Below are positions 8,603 to 16,335 of a DNA stretch of 64,000 nt, piece after piece. A program made the translations under genes and the position numbers. Origin of the DNA: CALCNS01 sp964425745 (GTDB lineage: Bacteria > Bacillota > JAAYKD01); assembly GCA_964425745.1 (NCBI GenBank), contig CAYRNW010000006.1:1-64000 (forward strand), written 5' to 3'. Position 1 is the first letter of the stretch. Each line of letters begins with the position of its first letter. Under the pieces are notes generated by a model, which was not told where the DNA came from, searched no databases, and was given only the letters and a program-made list of their open reading frames with translations.

Positions 8603-9169
8603 TTACACCAAGAAATCATCATCTTCTTCAGTGGTGAAATCTGATTCGGCGCTTGCTTTGCCACCTAAGGGTTCACCATCTCGGATTTTTTGCAGATTGT
8701 TAAGACCGCAGGCTATTCCGCGATTCCCATTGCTATTAAAGGAAAATAGGGTAATGCTGGCTCTGCCAAACACCCCTGAGTAAATCTCCGAGCGAATAAG
8801 GATAGGATTGCGATCAGCATCGACGATTCCCGGAGCAGTAGCAGAATTGGCATTAATAAAATAGGAGTTCGCATAGGCAGGATCATCTGGTCGCTCCAAG
8901 TCACCATCTCGAAGAGGGGTTTTTAAGGTGGCTAGGGGAGGAGTAGATTTACCGTTCCCTTTGAGCTTGGCTTCGCCTTCGTGATATGCTGCTTCTATGG
9001 CTGATTTGATTTTGGCGACGGTCTTGGTATCGCTTTTAGGAATGATGAGGGAGACAGAGTATTTCGGGGTTCCACCATTGATGCTTTTTGGTTCCCAGAC
9101 ATTGGCATAGCTCCATCGGGTGTTTGGCCCTGTGATAACTTTCATCGATTGATTGGCGTTGTTATTCAT
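8603..9169 (-). CDS. DUF2815 family phage protein, probable ssDNA-binding protein
   Basis: A 188-residue DUF2815 protein: TRWSYANVWEPKSINGG near the start, YSVSLIIPKSDTKTV, the central RDGDLERPDDPAY and a C-terminal acidic tail (TTEEDDDF). DUF2815 members are OB-fold-like proteins proposed to act as phage single-stranded DNA-binding proteins, and the acidic tail fits that. The ATG at 9169 is preferred because GGAGG lies nine bases upstream; the next upstream ATG is only three bases from it. It overlaps the DUF2800 stop by eight bases. Confidence 0.85.
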   Translation of the reverse strand: MNNNANQSMKVITGPNTRWSYANVWEPKSINGGTPKYSVSLIIPKSDTKTVAKIKSAIEAAYHEGEAKLKGNGKSTPPLATLKTPLRDGDLERPDDPAYANSYFINANSATAPGIVDADRNPILIRSEIYSGVFGRASITLFSFNSNGNRGIACGLNNLQKIRDGEPLGGKASAESDFTTEEDDDFLV

Positions 9170-10301
9170 TTTCATATACCTCCATAAAATCATTTTTGAC
9201 TGTATTCATAACCGGACGCTTATCGCTTTCCGGAACAAGAGTGGGTTTGCCTAAGGGTTTTTCAATATAAGCCGAGAGTAATTCATCGAAGCGAGTTTTG
9301 CCTAGCAGCTTCTGCATCGCGGTAACACCGAGGACCTTATGTTCGAAAGGATCGAAACCTGCTTCCTGGACGGTGCCTGCAACTGCATTCTCATTCGTAT
9401 AACGTCGATTGGAACGACCCTCGACCAGCTTCCATCCGTGCCAATCTTTACCACGTAGTGCTTGTTGAAGTGCATATTCCTTGATATCTGATGCCCAAGT
9501 GATAAAGTCATCTAAGCGAGAAAGGATTTCTTCGATTTCTTCGTCTGTGAGCAGGGGAGGAAGTTCAAATTCGGTTCGAGCCAGTTCAAGATTCGCTTCT
9601 GCTCGAGCTCGGCAAGTGTTCTTGACTTTGCAAAAGGTGCACCAGCTTCCGCTTTTGAATTCACCCGCACCTGCATATGCTAGAGTTGCTGTGGGTTTGA
9701 GAACTTCAATTGCCCACTGATAGAGGTCCTCTTTGGAAACTTCAGAAACGCTGATGTTGTTTAATCTTGGCTGGTAAATACCCACGCGAACCGTCTCAAT
9801 ATCAAAGATGCCATCGAAGAGCTCTAATGCGCCTAGTGCATAGCACTTCAACTGGGGATTATCTTCTGCTGAGATCTCAATGCCTCTACCATATTTGAGA
9901 TCGTAGATTTGCAATAACCCATTTGACACAAGGATGCAATCAGCCGTCCCATAGCCCGATTCAACCCACTTGGAGAAATCGACACGTTGTTCAATCAGGA
10001 CAATAGGGGTTGAATCCGTCTGTTTTGTGACTTCTAGTTGCTCGAGGATGAAGGAAACATACTCGGCGGCATAATCGTTCATCTCTTCGTTATACCAATT
10101 AAGATGTTCTGTTGGGTCACTGGTCTCCATGCCTAAGGCTTCTTGCAATCTGTGCTCGAAGAGCATATGGGCATCTGTGCCTTCAGCTGCATAGTCGCTG
10201 GTTACTTCAACTTGATTATCATTAAGTCGTGCTGAGGGTGGACAAGACAACCAACGTTCTGAACTCGATGCTGATAGTAAGGCATGTCCTTTAGGTGGCA
10301 T
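9162..10301 (-). CDS. DUF2800 family phage nuclease-like protein (Cas4/RecB-type)
   Basis: A 379-residue DUF2800 protein. A PD-(D/E)XK core is visible in GTADCILVSNG and IYDLKYGRG, followed by NPQLKCYALGAL. A cysteine group CTFCKVKNTC near residue 230 resembles the Fe-S cluster cysteines of Cas4/AddB-type nucleases. It pairs with DUF2815 in many Firmicutes phages, suggesting an exonuclease/SSB recombination pair (inference). GGAGG lies nine bases before the ATG, and the start overlaps the stop of the upstream 100-residue gene. Confidence 0.88.
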   Translation of the reverse strand: MPPKGHALLSASSSERWLSCPPSARLNDNQVEVTSDYAAEGTDAHMLFEHRLQEALGMETSDPTEHLNWYNEEMNDYAAEYVSFILEQLEVTKQTDSTPIVLIEQRVDFSKWVESGYGTADCILVSNGLLQIYDLKYGRGIEISAEDNPQLKCYALGALELFDGIFDIETVRVGIYQPRLNNISVSEVSKEDLYQWAIEVLKPTATLAYAGAGEFKSGSWCTFCKVKNTCRARAEANLELARTEFELPPLLTDEEIEEILSRLDDFITWASDIKEYALQQALRGKDWHGWKLVEGRSNRRYTNENAVAGTVQEAGFDPFEHKVLGVTAMQKLLGKTRFDELLSAYIEKPLGKPTLVPESDKRPVMNTVKNDFMEVYENE

Positions 10302-10593
10302 GGGTTAGTTCCTCCGCATCGGCAAGAAGCGCTTTGTAATTGGCTGGATCAACACCAGATAACCGATCCGAACCATACTTCTGAAGCAAAGCTCGTATTT
10401 GAGAAGTAAATCCGGCTCGAGACTTGTTAGCAAGGATTCCTCTTACTTCCTCTAGTGTGAGAGTGGGCTCAACTACCTTTGTGTTTTCCATTGTTGAATG
10501 AGAACCAAACTGCTCTTCTATGGTGTTCGCGATTTGGTTAATTGTCATAGCGACGCTGCGTAAATTTTCGACGATTGTGGCTAATTCGCTCAT
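10291..10593 (-). CDS. Small phage protein next to DUF2800, function unknown
   Basis: A 100-residue protein of a type commonly found directly upstream of DUF2800 in clostridial phages, where databases often carry the misleading name 'rRNA biogenesis protein rrp5'. Residues 1-30 are helical (LATIVENLRSVAMTINQ). Residues 45-100 contain LTLEEVRGILANKSRAGF and QKYGSDRLSGV, which could be a small DNA-binding helical fold. The start has AAGGAG nine bases upstream and lies 56 bases inside the preceding gene. Confidence 0.75.
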   Translation of the reverse strand: MSELATIVENLRSVAMTINQIANTIEEQFGSHSTMENTKVVEPTLTLEEVRGILANKSRAGFTSQIRALLQKYGSDRLSGVDPANYKALLADAEELTHAT

Positions 10594-10738
10594 CTTTTTT
10601 CACTCCTTCCAAGGATTGTCGTTGTCTAGTTAATAGCGTCAACTTTCTTGCTAAACGCATGGAGACCACACTAATTGCAGTGAGAACATCCAAAAGCTCA
10701 TCTTCAGTTGTGCGATCTCGTGGGTGGTATTTGTTCAA
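10538..10738 (-). CDS. Small basic phage protein, TTG start
   Basis: A 66-residue basic protein (NKYHPRDRTTEDELLDVL, then RLARKLTLLTRQRQSLEG). The TTG at 10738 is chosen because AGGAGGTG lies six to seven bases upstream; a longer reading with an ATG at 10789 has no comparable site. It overlaps the next gene by 56 bases in another frame. No function is recognised; the length and charge would fit a small regulator. The conserved intergenic motif at 10782-10818 lies 44 bp upstream. Confidence 0.7.
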   Translation of the reverse strand: MNKYHPRDRTTEDELLDVLTAISVVSMRLARKLTLLTRQRQSLEGVKKDERISHNRRKFTQRRYDN

Positions 10739-10781
10739 GGGCTTCACCTCCTTGGAAGGAGAATATTGTTTATCCCTTCCA

Positions 10782-10818
10782 CTACTCAATGGAGGTGAGT
10801 GAATGGATTGAACGAAAA
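10782..10818 (-). promoter_or_regulatory. Phage intergenic motif, copy 1
   Basis: On the minus strand: TTTTCGTTCAA, 11 variable bases, ACCTCCATTGAGTAGTGG. It is nearly identical in its fixed positions to the copies at 6557-6594 and 40689-40727. It sits between the sigma-like gene stop and the TTG-start gene, 44 bp from that start. Confidence 0.55.
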
Positions 10819-10837
10819 CGTTGAAAAAATATTTTGC

Positions 10838-11365
10838 TTAAACCCAATCTTTCAGGATTTCCTTTAATTGGGATAAGGCTTGTCTCCGTTGATAATTCAG
10901 CGTGCTTTGTGATTTGATTCCGAGCGCTTTCGCGATATCTCTTTCAGATGACCCATTGGCCCAAAGCCAACAGATCTTTGCATAATGTGGATTGATTTGT
11001 TCTAGAGCATCGAAAAGACGATTCAAAAGTTCTTGATCTTCAATAATAGACTCTACAGTGGGAGATAAGTCAGAGAGAAAATCTTGGTGTTCAACTTCAT
11101 TTCCTTCGCCGTCGTCAAAGGTGTCATTAAGAGAAGACGTGTCTCCAGATGTTAGATAGGAACATGTCCAGCAATCCATGTTGCAGAGATATCGTTTGCT
11201 TGCTGGGCATTCACAACGGCCATGTTTTTGTTGCCTACGGCGGTAAGTGTTGATTTCGCGGTAGTAGTTGTCATAGAATTCTTTGGTTACTGGTACCCAC
11301 TCGTGAAGTTCTCTGATGTAGATTTTTCGTTCATCGGTTTGACCATGGTTGTCTTGGTTTAACAT
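10838..11365 (-). CDS. Sigma-70 region 4-like phage transcription factor
   Basis: A 175-residue protein. The middle has a cysteine cluster (CECPASKRYLCNMDCWTC) that could bind zinc. The C-terminal 60 residues form a sigma-70 region 4/HTH unit (INPHYAKICWLWANG, SERDIAKALGIKSQSTL, NYQRRQALSQLK). It is the first gene of the leftward replication module and probably a phage-encoded regulator. The ATG at 11365 is chosen for the AAAGGA five bases upstream. The frame stays open to 11479, but that extension overlies a region with strong RNA hairpins and is not needed. Confidence 0.8.
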   Translation of the reverse strand: MLNQDNHGQTDERKIYIRELHEWVPVTKEFYDNYYREINTYRRRQQKHGRCECPASKRYLCNMDCWTCSYLTSGDTSSLNDTFDDGEGNEVEHQDFLSDLSPTVESIIEDQELLNRLFDALEQINPHYAKICWLWANGSSERDIAKALGIKSQSTLNYQRRQALSQLKEILKDWV

Positions 11366-11560
11366 AAAATGTCCTTTCCGCCTGTGTGAATTGAGCGGCA
11401 AGGACACATAATGAAGCTGCTTCGATGAAGAGCTACCGAGAATGCCTAAAACGGGCATAGCAAGGCACGGTGGGTACATCTGAGGCTCCGAACACGGTTT
11501 TTACCGTGCTTGGAACTTCCTATGTATCCCGCCGCCTTAATGCGCATCTCAGGCTTTGAG
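11366..11560 (-). other. Structured 5' leader of the sigma-like gene
   Basis: The 195 bp before the sigma-like gene contains several inverted repeats. On the minus strand CACGGT and ACCGTG (plus positions 11493-11508) form a hairpin with a four-base loop. A second copy of the right arm, ACCGTGCC, lies further downstream and could pair with the same left arm instead. TGCC/GGCA pairs around 11445-11460 form another stem. Two mutually exclusive pairings resemble an attenuator or riboswitch-like leader, but no known class was recognised. The rest of the gap up to 11809 holds the palindromes listed separately. Confidence 0.4.
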
Positions 11561-11619
11561 AATTATTTATTGATGTTGAGAACGTCTACACGAATCGCTT
11601 TAAGTGGTTTAATAACTTT

Positions 11620-11639
11620 TTTACACATTTTTGTGTAAA
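11620..11639. promoter_or_regulatory. Palindrome TTTACACA-N4-TGTGTAAA
   Basis: A perfect 8-bp inverted repeat with a TTTT spacer lies in the AT-rich divergent region between the leftward phage module and the rightward defence operon. No T-run follows on either strand, so it is more likely an operator or recombination site than a terminator. Confidence 0.45.
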
Positions 11640-11702
11640 TGCATTGATTTTTGACTTGTTTTGCAGTACAATAAAAATGTTATATTTTACCTTAGGGCAA
11701 TT

Positions 11703-11740
11703 TTGATATCCGTTCCCTCCATCTGAGATAAGGATATCAA
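11703..11740. repeat. Inverted repeat TTGATATCC / GGATATCAA
   Basis: A perfect 9-bp inverted repeat (11703-11711 and 11732-11740) separated by 20 bases lies about 70 bp before the first gene of the defence operon. Four copies of GGTACA follow at 11749, 11772, 11781 and 11793. Together they look like a regulatory region for the operon (inference). Confidence 0.45.
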
Positions 11741-11809
11741 GACACGAAGGTACAAGAAATTACTCTGGGACGGTACATCTGGTACAAAATCCGGTACAAC
11801 AAAAGCGAG

Positions 11810-12655
11810 GTGATTCGTATAAACGCATCTGAGTTCTTTAAGAAGGTATATCCCTACTTAAACAATCAAAAAAATCAAGGCGTGTTTGTTACGAATTGCT
11901 TCATTGCAGCTGGTAGCACAGTGTTTACGCTACCAAAGCTCAAGACAAAGCAAACAAGCGACAACCTTGAATATCAACGAATGATTTATAAAGGCAAACG
12001 GCAAATAACAGCCGACATGAAGGCGAGCTTTCCGGACCCGTTTCCGTTGGACTCTTTATCAAAGTTCTTTGCTGACAATATAAAAGAGGATAGAATTCGC
12101 GATGTCATGACAGCTTTTTCAATGCCCCCTTCTGCGGAACCGGAAAAGTTCTTGCTATCAAAATCACTGGCGTTGCAGTTTCAGCTACTTATTCAGAGCG
12201 AAAGCAATGATGTTGATGATATTGTCGCAACCAAATACCAACAACTGCTGTTAGAACCTGCCACGCAGCCAGTAAAGAGGTTATCTCCGCTCTATCCGGG
12301 AGATAGCGCTTGGGTTCTTGAATGTAAGCCGCAACGCTCATATTCGGTTCATTGTTACGATAAATTCCAACATACGTGGGTAATTCGAAATAACGGAAGT
12401 CAGACATGGCGTGGTCGCAAACTGGTTTTTATAAACAGCAATGAAGTGCGACCAAGAGCAGATGCAAACAACATTGAAATACCGGATACGCCACCAGGTA
12501 AGGATATAAAAATAACCACAGGCTTTGACGCCCGTGGTTTTGAGGGGAAGTATGAGTGTATATGGCAAATGCAGGATAGCAGTGGTAATGATTGCTTTCC
12601 CAATAATGAAAAACAGTTTTGCATATTATTTGATATAAAATTCCAATCAAAATAG
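11810..12655 (+). CDS. NBR1-type Ig-like domain protein, first gene of defence operon
   Basis: A 281-residue protein. The C-terminal ~115 residues look like the Ig-like 'next to BRCA1' domain: HTWVIRNNGSQTWRGRKL, then the proline-rich IPDTPPGKDIKI and GKYECIWQMQDSSGN. The N-terminal ~160 residues (FFKKVYPYLNNQKNQGVF, FPDPFPLDSLSKFF) match nothing I recognise. The first usable start is GTG at 11810 with a poor ribosome site, so the N-terminus is uncertain. It precedes an HTH gene by 25 bp and runs with the defence operon. NBR1-Ig domains bind partners in other proteins; its role here is unknown. Confidence 0.7.
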   Translation: MIRINASEFFKKVYPYLNNQKNQGVFVTNCFIAAGSTVFTLPKLKTKQTSDNLEYQRMIYKGKRQITADMKASFPDPFPLDSLSKFFADNIKEDRIRDVMTAFSMPPSAEPEKFLLSKSLALQFQLLIQSESNDVDDIVATKYQQLLLEPATQPVKRLSPLYPGDSAWVLECKPQRSYSVHCYDKFQHTWVIRNNGSQTWRGRKLVFINSNEVRPRADANNIEIPDTPPGKDIKITTGFDARGFEGKYECIWQMQDSSGNDCFPNNEKQFCILFDIKFQSK

Positions 12656-12680
12656 TGCTGGATATTTGGAGGATATAAAC

Positions 12681-12881
12681 GTGAGCGATAAAAGCATTGA
12701 AAAATGGTCTACATTAAAAGAAGTACAAGAATATCTCGGTGTCGGCCGCGAGACCATTCTGCAATGGATCGCAAAAAGAAATATGCCCGCCTATAAGGTA
12801 GGCAGGCTCTGGAAATTCAAACTGTCCGAGGTTGACGACTGGATTCGTTCGGGCGGCGCTGACGACAGGAATGCAGAATAA
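12681..12881 (+). CDS. Excisionase-type (MerR-like) helix-turn-helix protein
   Basis: A 66-residue DNA-binding protein with the excisionase/HTH_17 signature: TLKEVQEYLGVGRETILQW, then MPAYKVGRLWKFK and DDWIRSG. The GTG at 12681 is chosen because GGAGG lies eight bases upstream; an in-frame TTG at 12666 overlaps that site. Small HTH_17 proteins often sit directly upstream of hsdM and may control the timing of restriction gene expression (inference). The 95-bp gap to hsdM contains no clear terminator. Confidence 0.88.
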   Translation: MSDKSIEKWSTLKEVQEYLGVGRETILQWIAKRNMPAYKVGRLWKFKLSEVDDWIRSGGADDRNAE

Positions 12882-12976
12882 GTCCGTTTTATGGGACAGG
12901 CCAAAATTTAGAATTAGCGTGTGGCATTATAGCCAAAATCGCAAATATAAAAGCGAAAAGGATAGGGTGAAATACT

Positions 12977-14986
12977 ATGGACAATCAAGTGCACAATTCA
13001 ATAGTTAGCTTTATATGGGGTATTGCAGACGACTGCCTCCGTGATATATATGTACGCGGCAAATACCGCGATGTTATTCTGCCAATGACGGTTATCCGCC
13101 GTCTTGACGCAATGCTTGAGGATACCAAGCAAGCGGTGCTGGATATGAAAAAAACATTGGATGCCGCCGGTATTACCAACCAATGGCCCGCGCTTTGCAA
13201 CGCTGCGGGACAGGCATTCTGCAATGCTTCGCCATTCCGTCTGCGCGACCTCACCAGCCGCGCGAAGAAGCAGACTTTGAAGACCGATTTTGAGGCCTAT
13301 CTCGACGGTTTTTCGCCAAACGTGCAGGAAATCCTCGAAAAATTCAAGTTCCGCAATCAGATTGATACTATGATCGACGCCGACATTCTCGGCGCGGTTA
13401 TTGAAAAGTTTATTTCTCCAACCATTAACTTGAGTCCGAAGCCGGTTTACAAGGACGATACCAAAGAGGAAATCCGCCTGCCTGCGCTGGATAACCATGG
13501 CATGGGTACTGTCTTTGAGGAGCTTATCCGCAAGTTCAACGAGGAAAACAACGAGGAAGCCGGAGAACACTGGACTCCTCGTGATGTTGTCGAGCTTATG
13601 GCCGACCTTGTTTTTGCGCCGATTGCCGACAAGATAATGGACGCCACCTATTCCTGTTATGATGGTGCTTGTGGTACCGGCGGCATGCTGACTGTTGCAC
13701 AGGAACGGCTGATGACGCTTGCAGAACAGTCCGGCAAACAAGTATCAATTCACCTTTTCGGGCAGGAGATCAACCCCGAAACTTACGCAATCGCAAAGGC
13801 GGATATGCTGCTGAAAGGCGACGGGGATCAAGCCGAGCATATCGGCTTTGGCTCCACGCTATCAAATGACCACAACGCAACCCGCCAATTTGACTTCATG
13901 CTTTCCAATCCGCCTTACGGGAAGAGCTGGAAAACCGACGCCGAGAAGATGGGCGGTAAAAAAGATATACTGGATACAAGGTTTAACATATACCTCGAAA
14001 ACGGCGAGCAGCTCGCCATGATTCCGCGCACAAGCGACGGCCAGCTCCTGTTTCTGCTGAACAATGCGGCAAAGATGAAAAAAGACACGCCGCTCGGCAG
14101 CCGTATTGCCGAGGTACATAACGGTTCCTCGCTCTTTACGGGCGATGCGGGGAGCGGTGAGAGCAATGCGCGCAGATATCTTATTGAAAGCGACCTTGTC
14201 GAGGCGATCATCGCCTTGCCGGAAAATATGTTTTACAACACAGGCATCGGTACATATATTTGGGTTTTGTCCAACAAAAAAGAAGACCGCCGCAAGGGGA
14301 AAATTCAATTGATCGATGCCACGGCCATGAAATCCCCGCTTCGCAAAAACATGGGTAAAAAGAACTGCGAATTTACGGAGGAAATCCGCGCGGAGATTCT
14401 GCGCATTTTCATGGAGATGGAAGAGAGCGAAGTAAGCCGCATCTTCAATAACGAGGAGTTTGGCTACTGGGCTATTACAGTGGAAAGGCCGCTTCGCTTG
14501 AGAGTATTCCCGGAAAGGCATATTCCTGATTCTGTTTTCAAGAATGCGGATGAACGCGCCGATTACGAACGGGCTATTAGTAGATTGCCGAAAAATACTC
14601 CTTTGGATAATTGGGAGGCGTTTGCCAAAGCGGCAAAATTGAAGGCGGCGCTGCTTAAAAAGGTGCGCCCCTATATCACCGAAAAAGACCCGTCCGCGCA
14701 GCCGGTTGAGGGAGAGTCCGATACCGACCTTCGCGACACGGAAATTGTTCCGTTTGCCTATGACGGCGGCATCGAAGCCTTCATGAAAAACGAAGTGCTT
14801 CCGTATGCGCCAGACGCGTGGGTGGATGAGAAAAAAACACAGATTGGCTATGAGATCAGCTTTACGAAATATTTCTACAAGCCGGTTGAGCTGCGTTCTT
14901 TAAAGGATATTCTTTCTGACCTCAAAACTCTTGAAAAAGAGACGGACGGCATGATGGCGGAAATCATCGGGGGGCTTGAGGAATGA
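12977..14986 (+). CDS. hsdM: Type I restriction-modification methyltransferase subunit M
   Basis: A 669-residue N6-adenine methyltransferase subunit. HsdM_N helical domain at ~10-150, then the SAM-binding motif DGACGTGG (229-236) and catalytic NPPY (311-314). It forms M2S with HsdS to methylate the host recognition site, and R2M2S2 with HsdR to restrict foreign DNA. AGGGTG lies seven bases upstream of the ATG. Its stop overlaps the hsdS start (ATGA). The composition looks more GC-rich than the flanking phage and chromosomal blocks, which suggests transfer. Confidence 0.97.
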   Translation: MDNQVHNSIVSFIWGIADDCLRDIYVRGKYRDVILPMTVIRRLDAMLEDTKQAVLDMKKTLDAAGITNQWPALCNAAGQAFCNASPFRLRDLTSRAKKQTLKTDFEAYLDGFSPNVQEILEKFKFRNQIDTMIDADILGAVIEKFISPTINLSPKPVYKDDTKEEIRLPALDNHGMGTVFEELIRKFNEENNEEAGEHWTPRDVVELMADLVFAPIADKIMDATYSCYDGACGTGGMLTVAQERLMTLAEQSGKQVSIHLFGQEINPETYAIAKADMLLKGDGDQAEHIGFGSTLSNDHNATRQFDFMLSNPPYGKSWKTDAEKMGGKKDILDTRFNIYLENGEQLAMIPRTSDGQLLFLLNNAAKMKKDTPLGSRIAEVHNGSSLFTGDAGSGESNARRYLIESDLVEAIIALPENMFYNTGIGTYIWVLSNKKEDRRKGKIQLIDATAMKSPLRKNMGKKNCEFTEEIRAEILRIFMEMEESEVSRIFNNEEFGYWAITVERPLRLRVFPERHIPDSVFKNADERADYERAISRLPKNTPLDNWEAFAKAAKLKAALLKKVRPYITEKDPSAQPVEGESDTDLRDTEIVPFAYDGGIEAFMKNEVLPYAPDAWVDEKKTQIGYEISFTKYFYKPVELRSLKDILSDLKTLEKETDGMMAEIIGGLEE

Positions 14987-16332
14987 GAGCATATAGTGAA
15001 TATTGCCGTGTTGATGCTGAGTGGCTTGGCTCTCTCCCTTCACATTGGGATTGCAAAAAGATTGGAGCTTTGTTTTCACAACGAAAAGAAAAAGTCTCCG
15101 ATAAAGACTTTGCACCACTTTCTGTTACGAAAAATGGTATTTTGCCACAACTATCAAATGCGGCAAAATCAAATGATGGAGACAACCGAAAACTTGTACG
15201 CGCGGGAGATTTTGTAATTAACAGTCGCTCCGACCGAAAAGGTTCTTGTGGAGTGTCGTTTCTTGATGGCTCTGTTTCTCTCATAAACATTGTGCTGACA
15301 CCACGACAAGATTGGAATAGCAGGTATGTACATTATCTTCTTCGTAGTCATCTTTTTTCCGAAGAATACTATCATTACGGGAGAGGCATAGTTGCTGATC
15401 TTTGGACAACAAGATACAGCGAAATGAAAAACATATATCTTCCCGTACCACCATGTGCCGAACAAGACCAGATTGTACGCTATTTGGATTGGCAGGTTTC
15501 AAAAATAAACAAGCTTATAAAAGCAAAGAAAAAGCAAATTACTTTACTTGATGATCTGAAGCGCTCGGTTGTGAACGATGCTATTACTCATGGCCTTAAT
15601 CCGAATGTAGAAATGAAGTCTAGTGGTGTTGTATGGCTTGGAGATATTCCTGCCCACTGGACAACCATAAAACTTAGACAAATACTAACACCTGTAAGTA
15701 TTAAGAACCACCCAGAACTACCTCTTTTATCTGTTGTCCGTGAGAAAGGTGTGATTATTAGGGATGTTGAGGATAAAGACAGCAACCATAATTACATACC
15801 AGATGACTTGAGTGGCTACAAAATGGTAAAAAAAGACCAATTTGCTATGAATAAAATGAAGGCATGGCAAGGGTCATATGGTATATCTAATTATACAGGT
15901 ATTGTAAGTCCAGCATATTACATCTTCAACGTAGCTTTTGATAATCTTAAGTATTTCCATTATGCTATCAGAAGCAAAGTTTATGTAAATTTCTTTGCAC
16001 AGGCATCCGATGGTATTCGAGTAGGTCAGTGGGATTTATCTATTCCCAAAATGAAGGAAATTCCATTCATCGTTCCACCAGAGGATGAACAGAAAGCTAT
16101 TGTCGAGTATATACCTAAAGCTTGCGCTAAATATGATGCAGGAATAACGCGATTGACAGAGGAAGTTGCACTTTTGGAAGAATATAGAGCAAAGCTTATT
16201 TCCGATGTTGTCACCGGTCAGATTGATGTTCGTGGCATTGAAATCCCGGAATATGAGTATGTAGAAGAATCCGATGAAGAGTCCGACGAGATGGACGGTG
16301 CGGACGAAGAAGCGGAAGAACAGGAGGAATGA
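14983..16332 (+). CDS. hsdS: Type I restriction-modification specificity subunit S
   Basis: A 449-residue specificity subunit with two target-recognition domains. TRD1 opens at LPSHWDCKKIGALFSQRK and TRD2 at IPAHWTTIKLRQILTP. Each is followed by a long conserved helix (QDQIVRYLDWQVSKINKL; DEQKAIVEYIPKACAKY). The two halves set a bipartite DNA target. The last ~22 residues are almost entirely Asp/Glu/Ser, an unusual acidic tail. Translationally coupled to hsdM and three bases before hsdR. TRD1 is more AT-rich than hsdM, as expected for domains that exchange often. Confidence 0.96.
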   Translation: MRAYSEYCRVDAEWLGSLPSHWDCKKIGALFSQRKEKVSDKDFAPLSVTKNGILPQLSNAAKSNDGDNRKLVRAGDFVINSRSDRKGSCGVSFLDGSVSLINIVLTPRQDWNSRYVHYLLRSHLFSEEYYHYGRGIVADLWTTRYSEMKNIYLPVPPCAEQDQIVRYLDWQVSKINKLIKAKKKQITLLDDLKRSVVNDAITHGLNPNVEMKSSGVVWLGDIPAHWTTIKLRQILTPVSIKNHPELPLLSVVREKGVIIRDVEDKDSNHNYIPDDLSGYKMVKKDQFAMNKMKAWQGSYGISNYTGIVSPAYYIFNVAFDNLKYFHYAIRSKVYVNFFAQASDGIRVGQWDLSIPKMKEIPFIVPPEDEQKAIVEYIPKACAKYDAGITRLTEEVALLEEYRAKLISDVVTGQIDVRGIEIPEYEYVEESDEESDEMDGADEEAEEQEE

Positions 16333-16335
16333 GTA

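Noticed and set aside
11366..11479. N-terminal extension of the sigma-like protein to 11479
   Set aside because: The extension overlies RNA hairpins and has no ribosome site, whereas the ATG at 11365 has one.
12998..13741. 247-codon frame opposite hsdM
   Set aside because: A shadow of the GC-biased hsdM coding sequence; no domain pattern or ribosome site.
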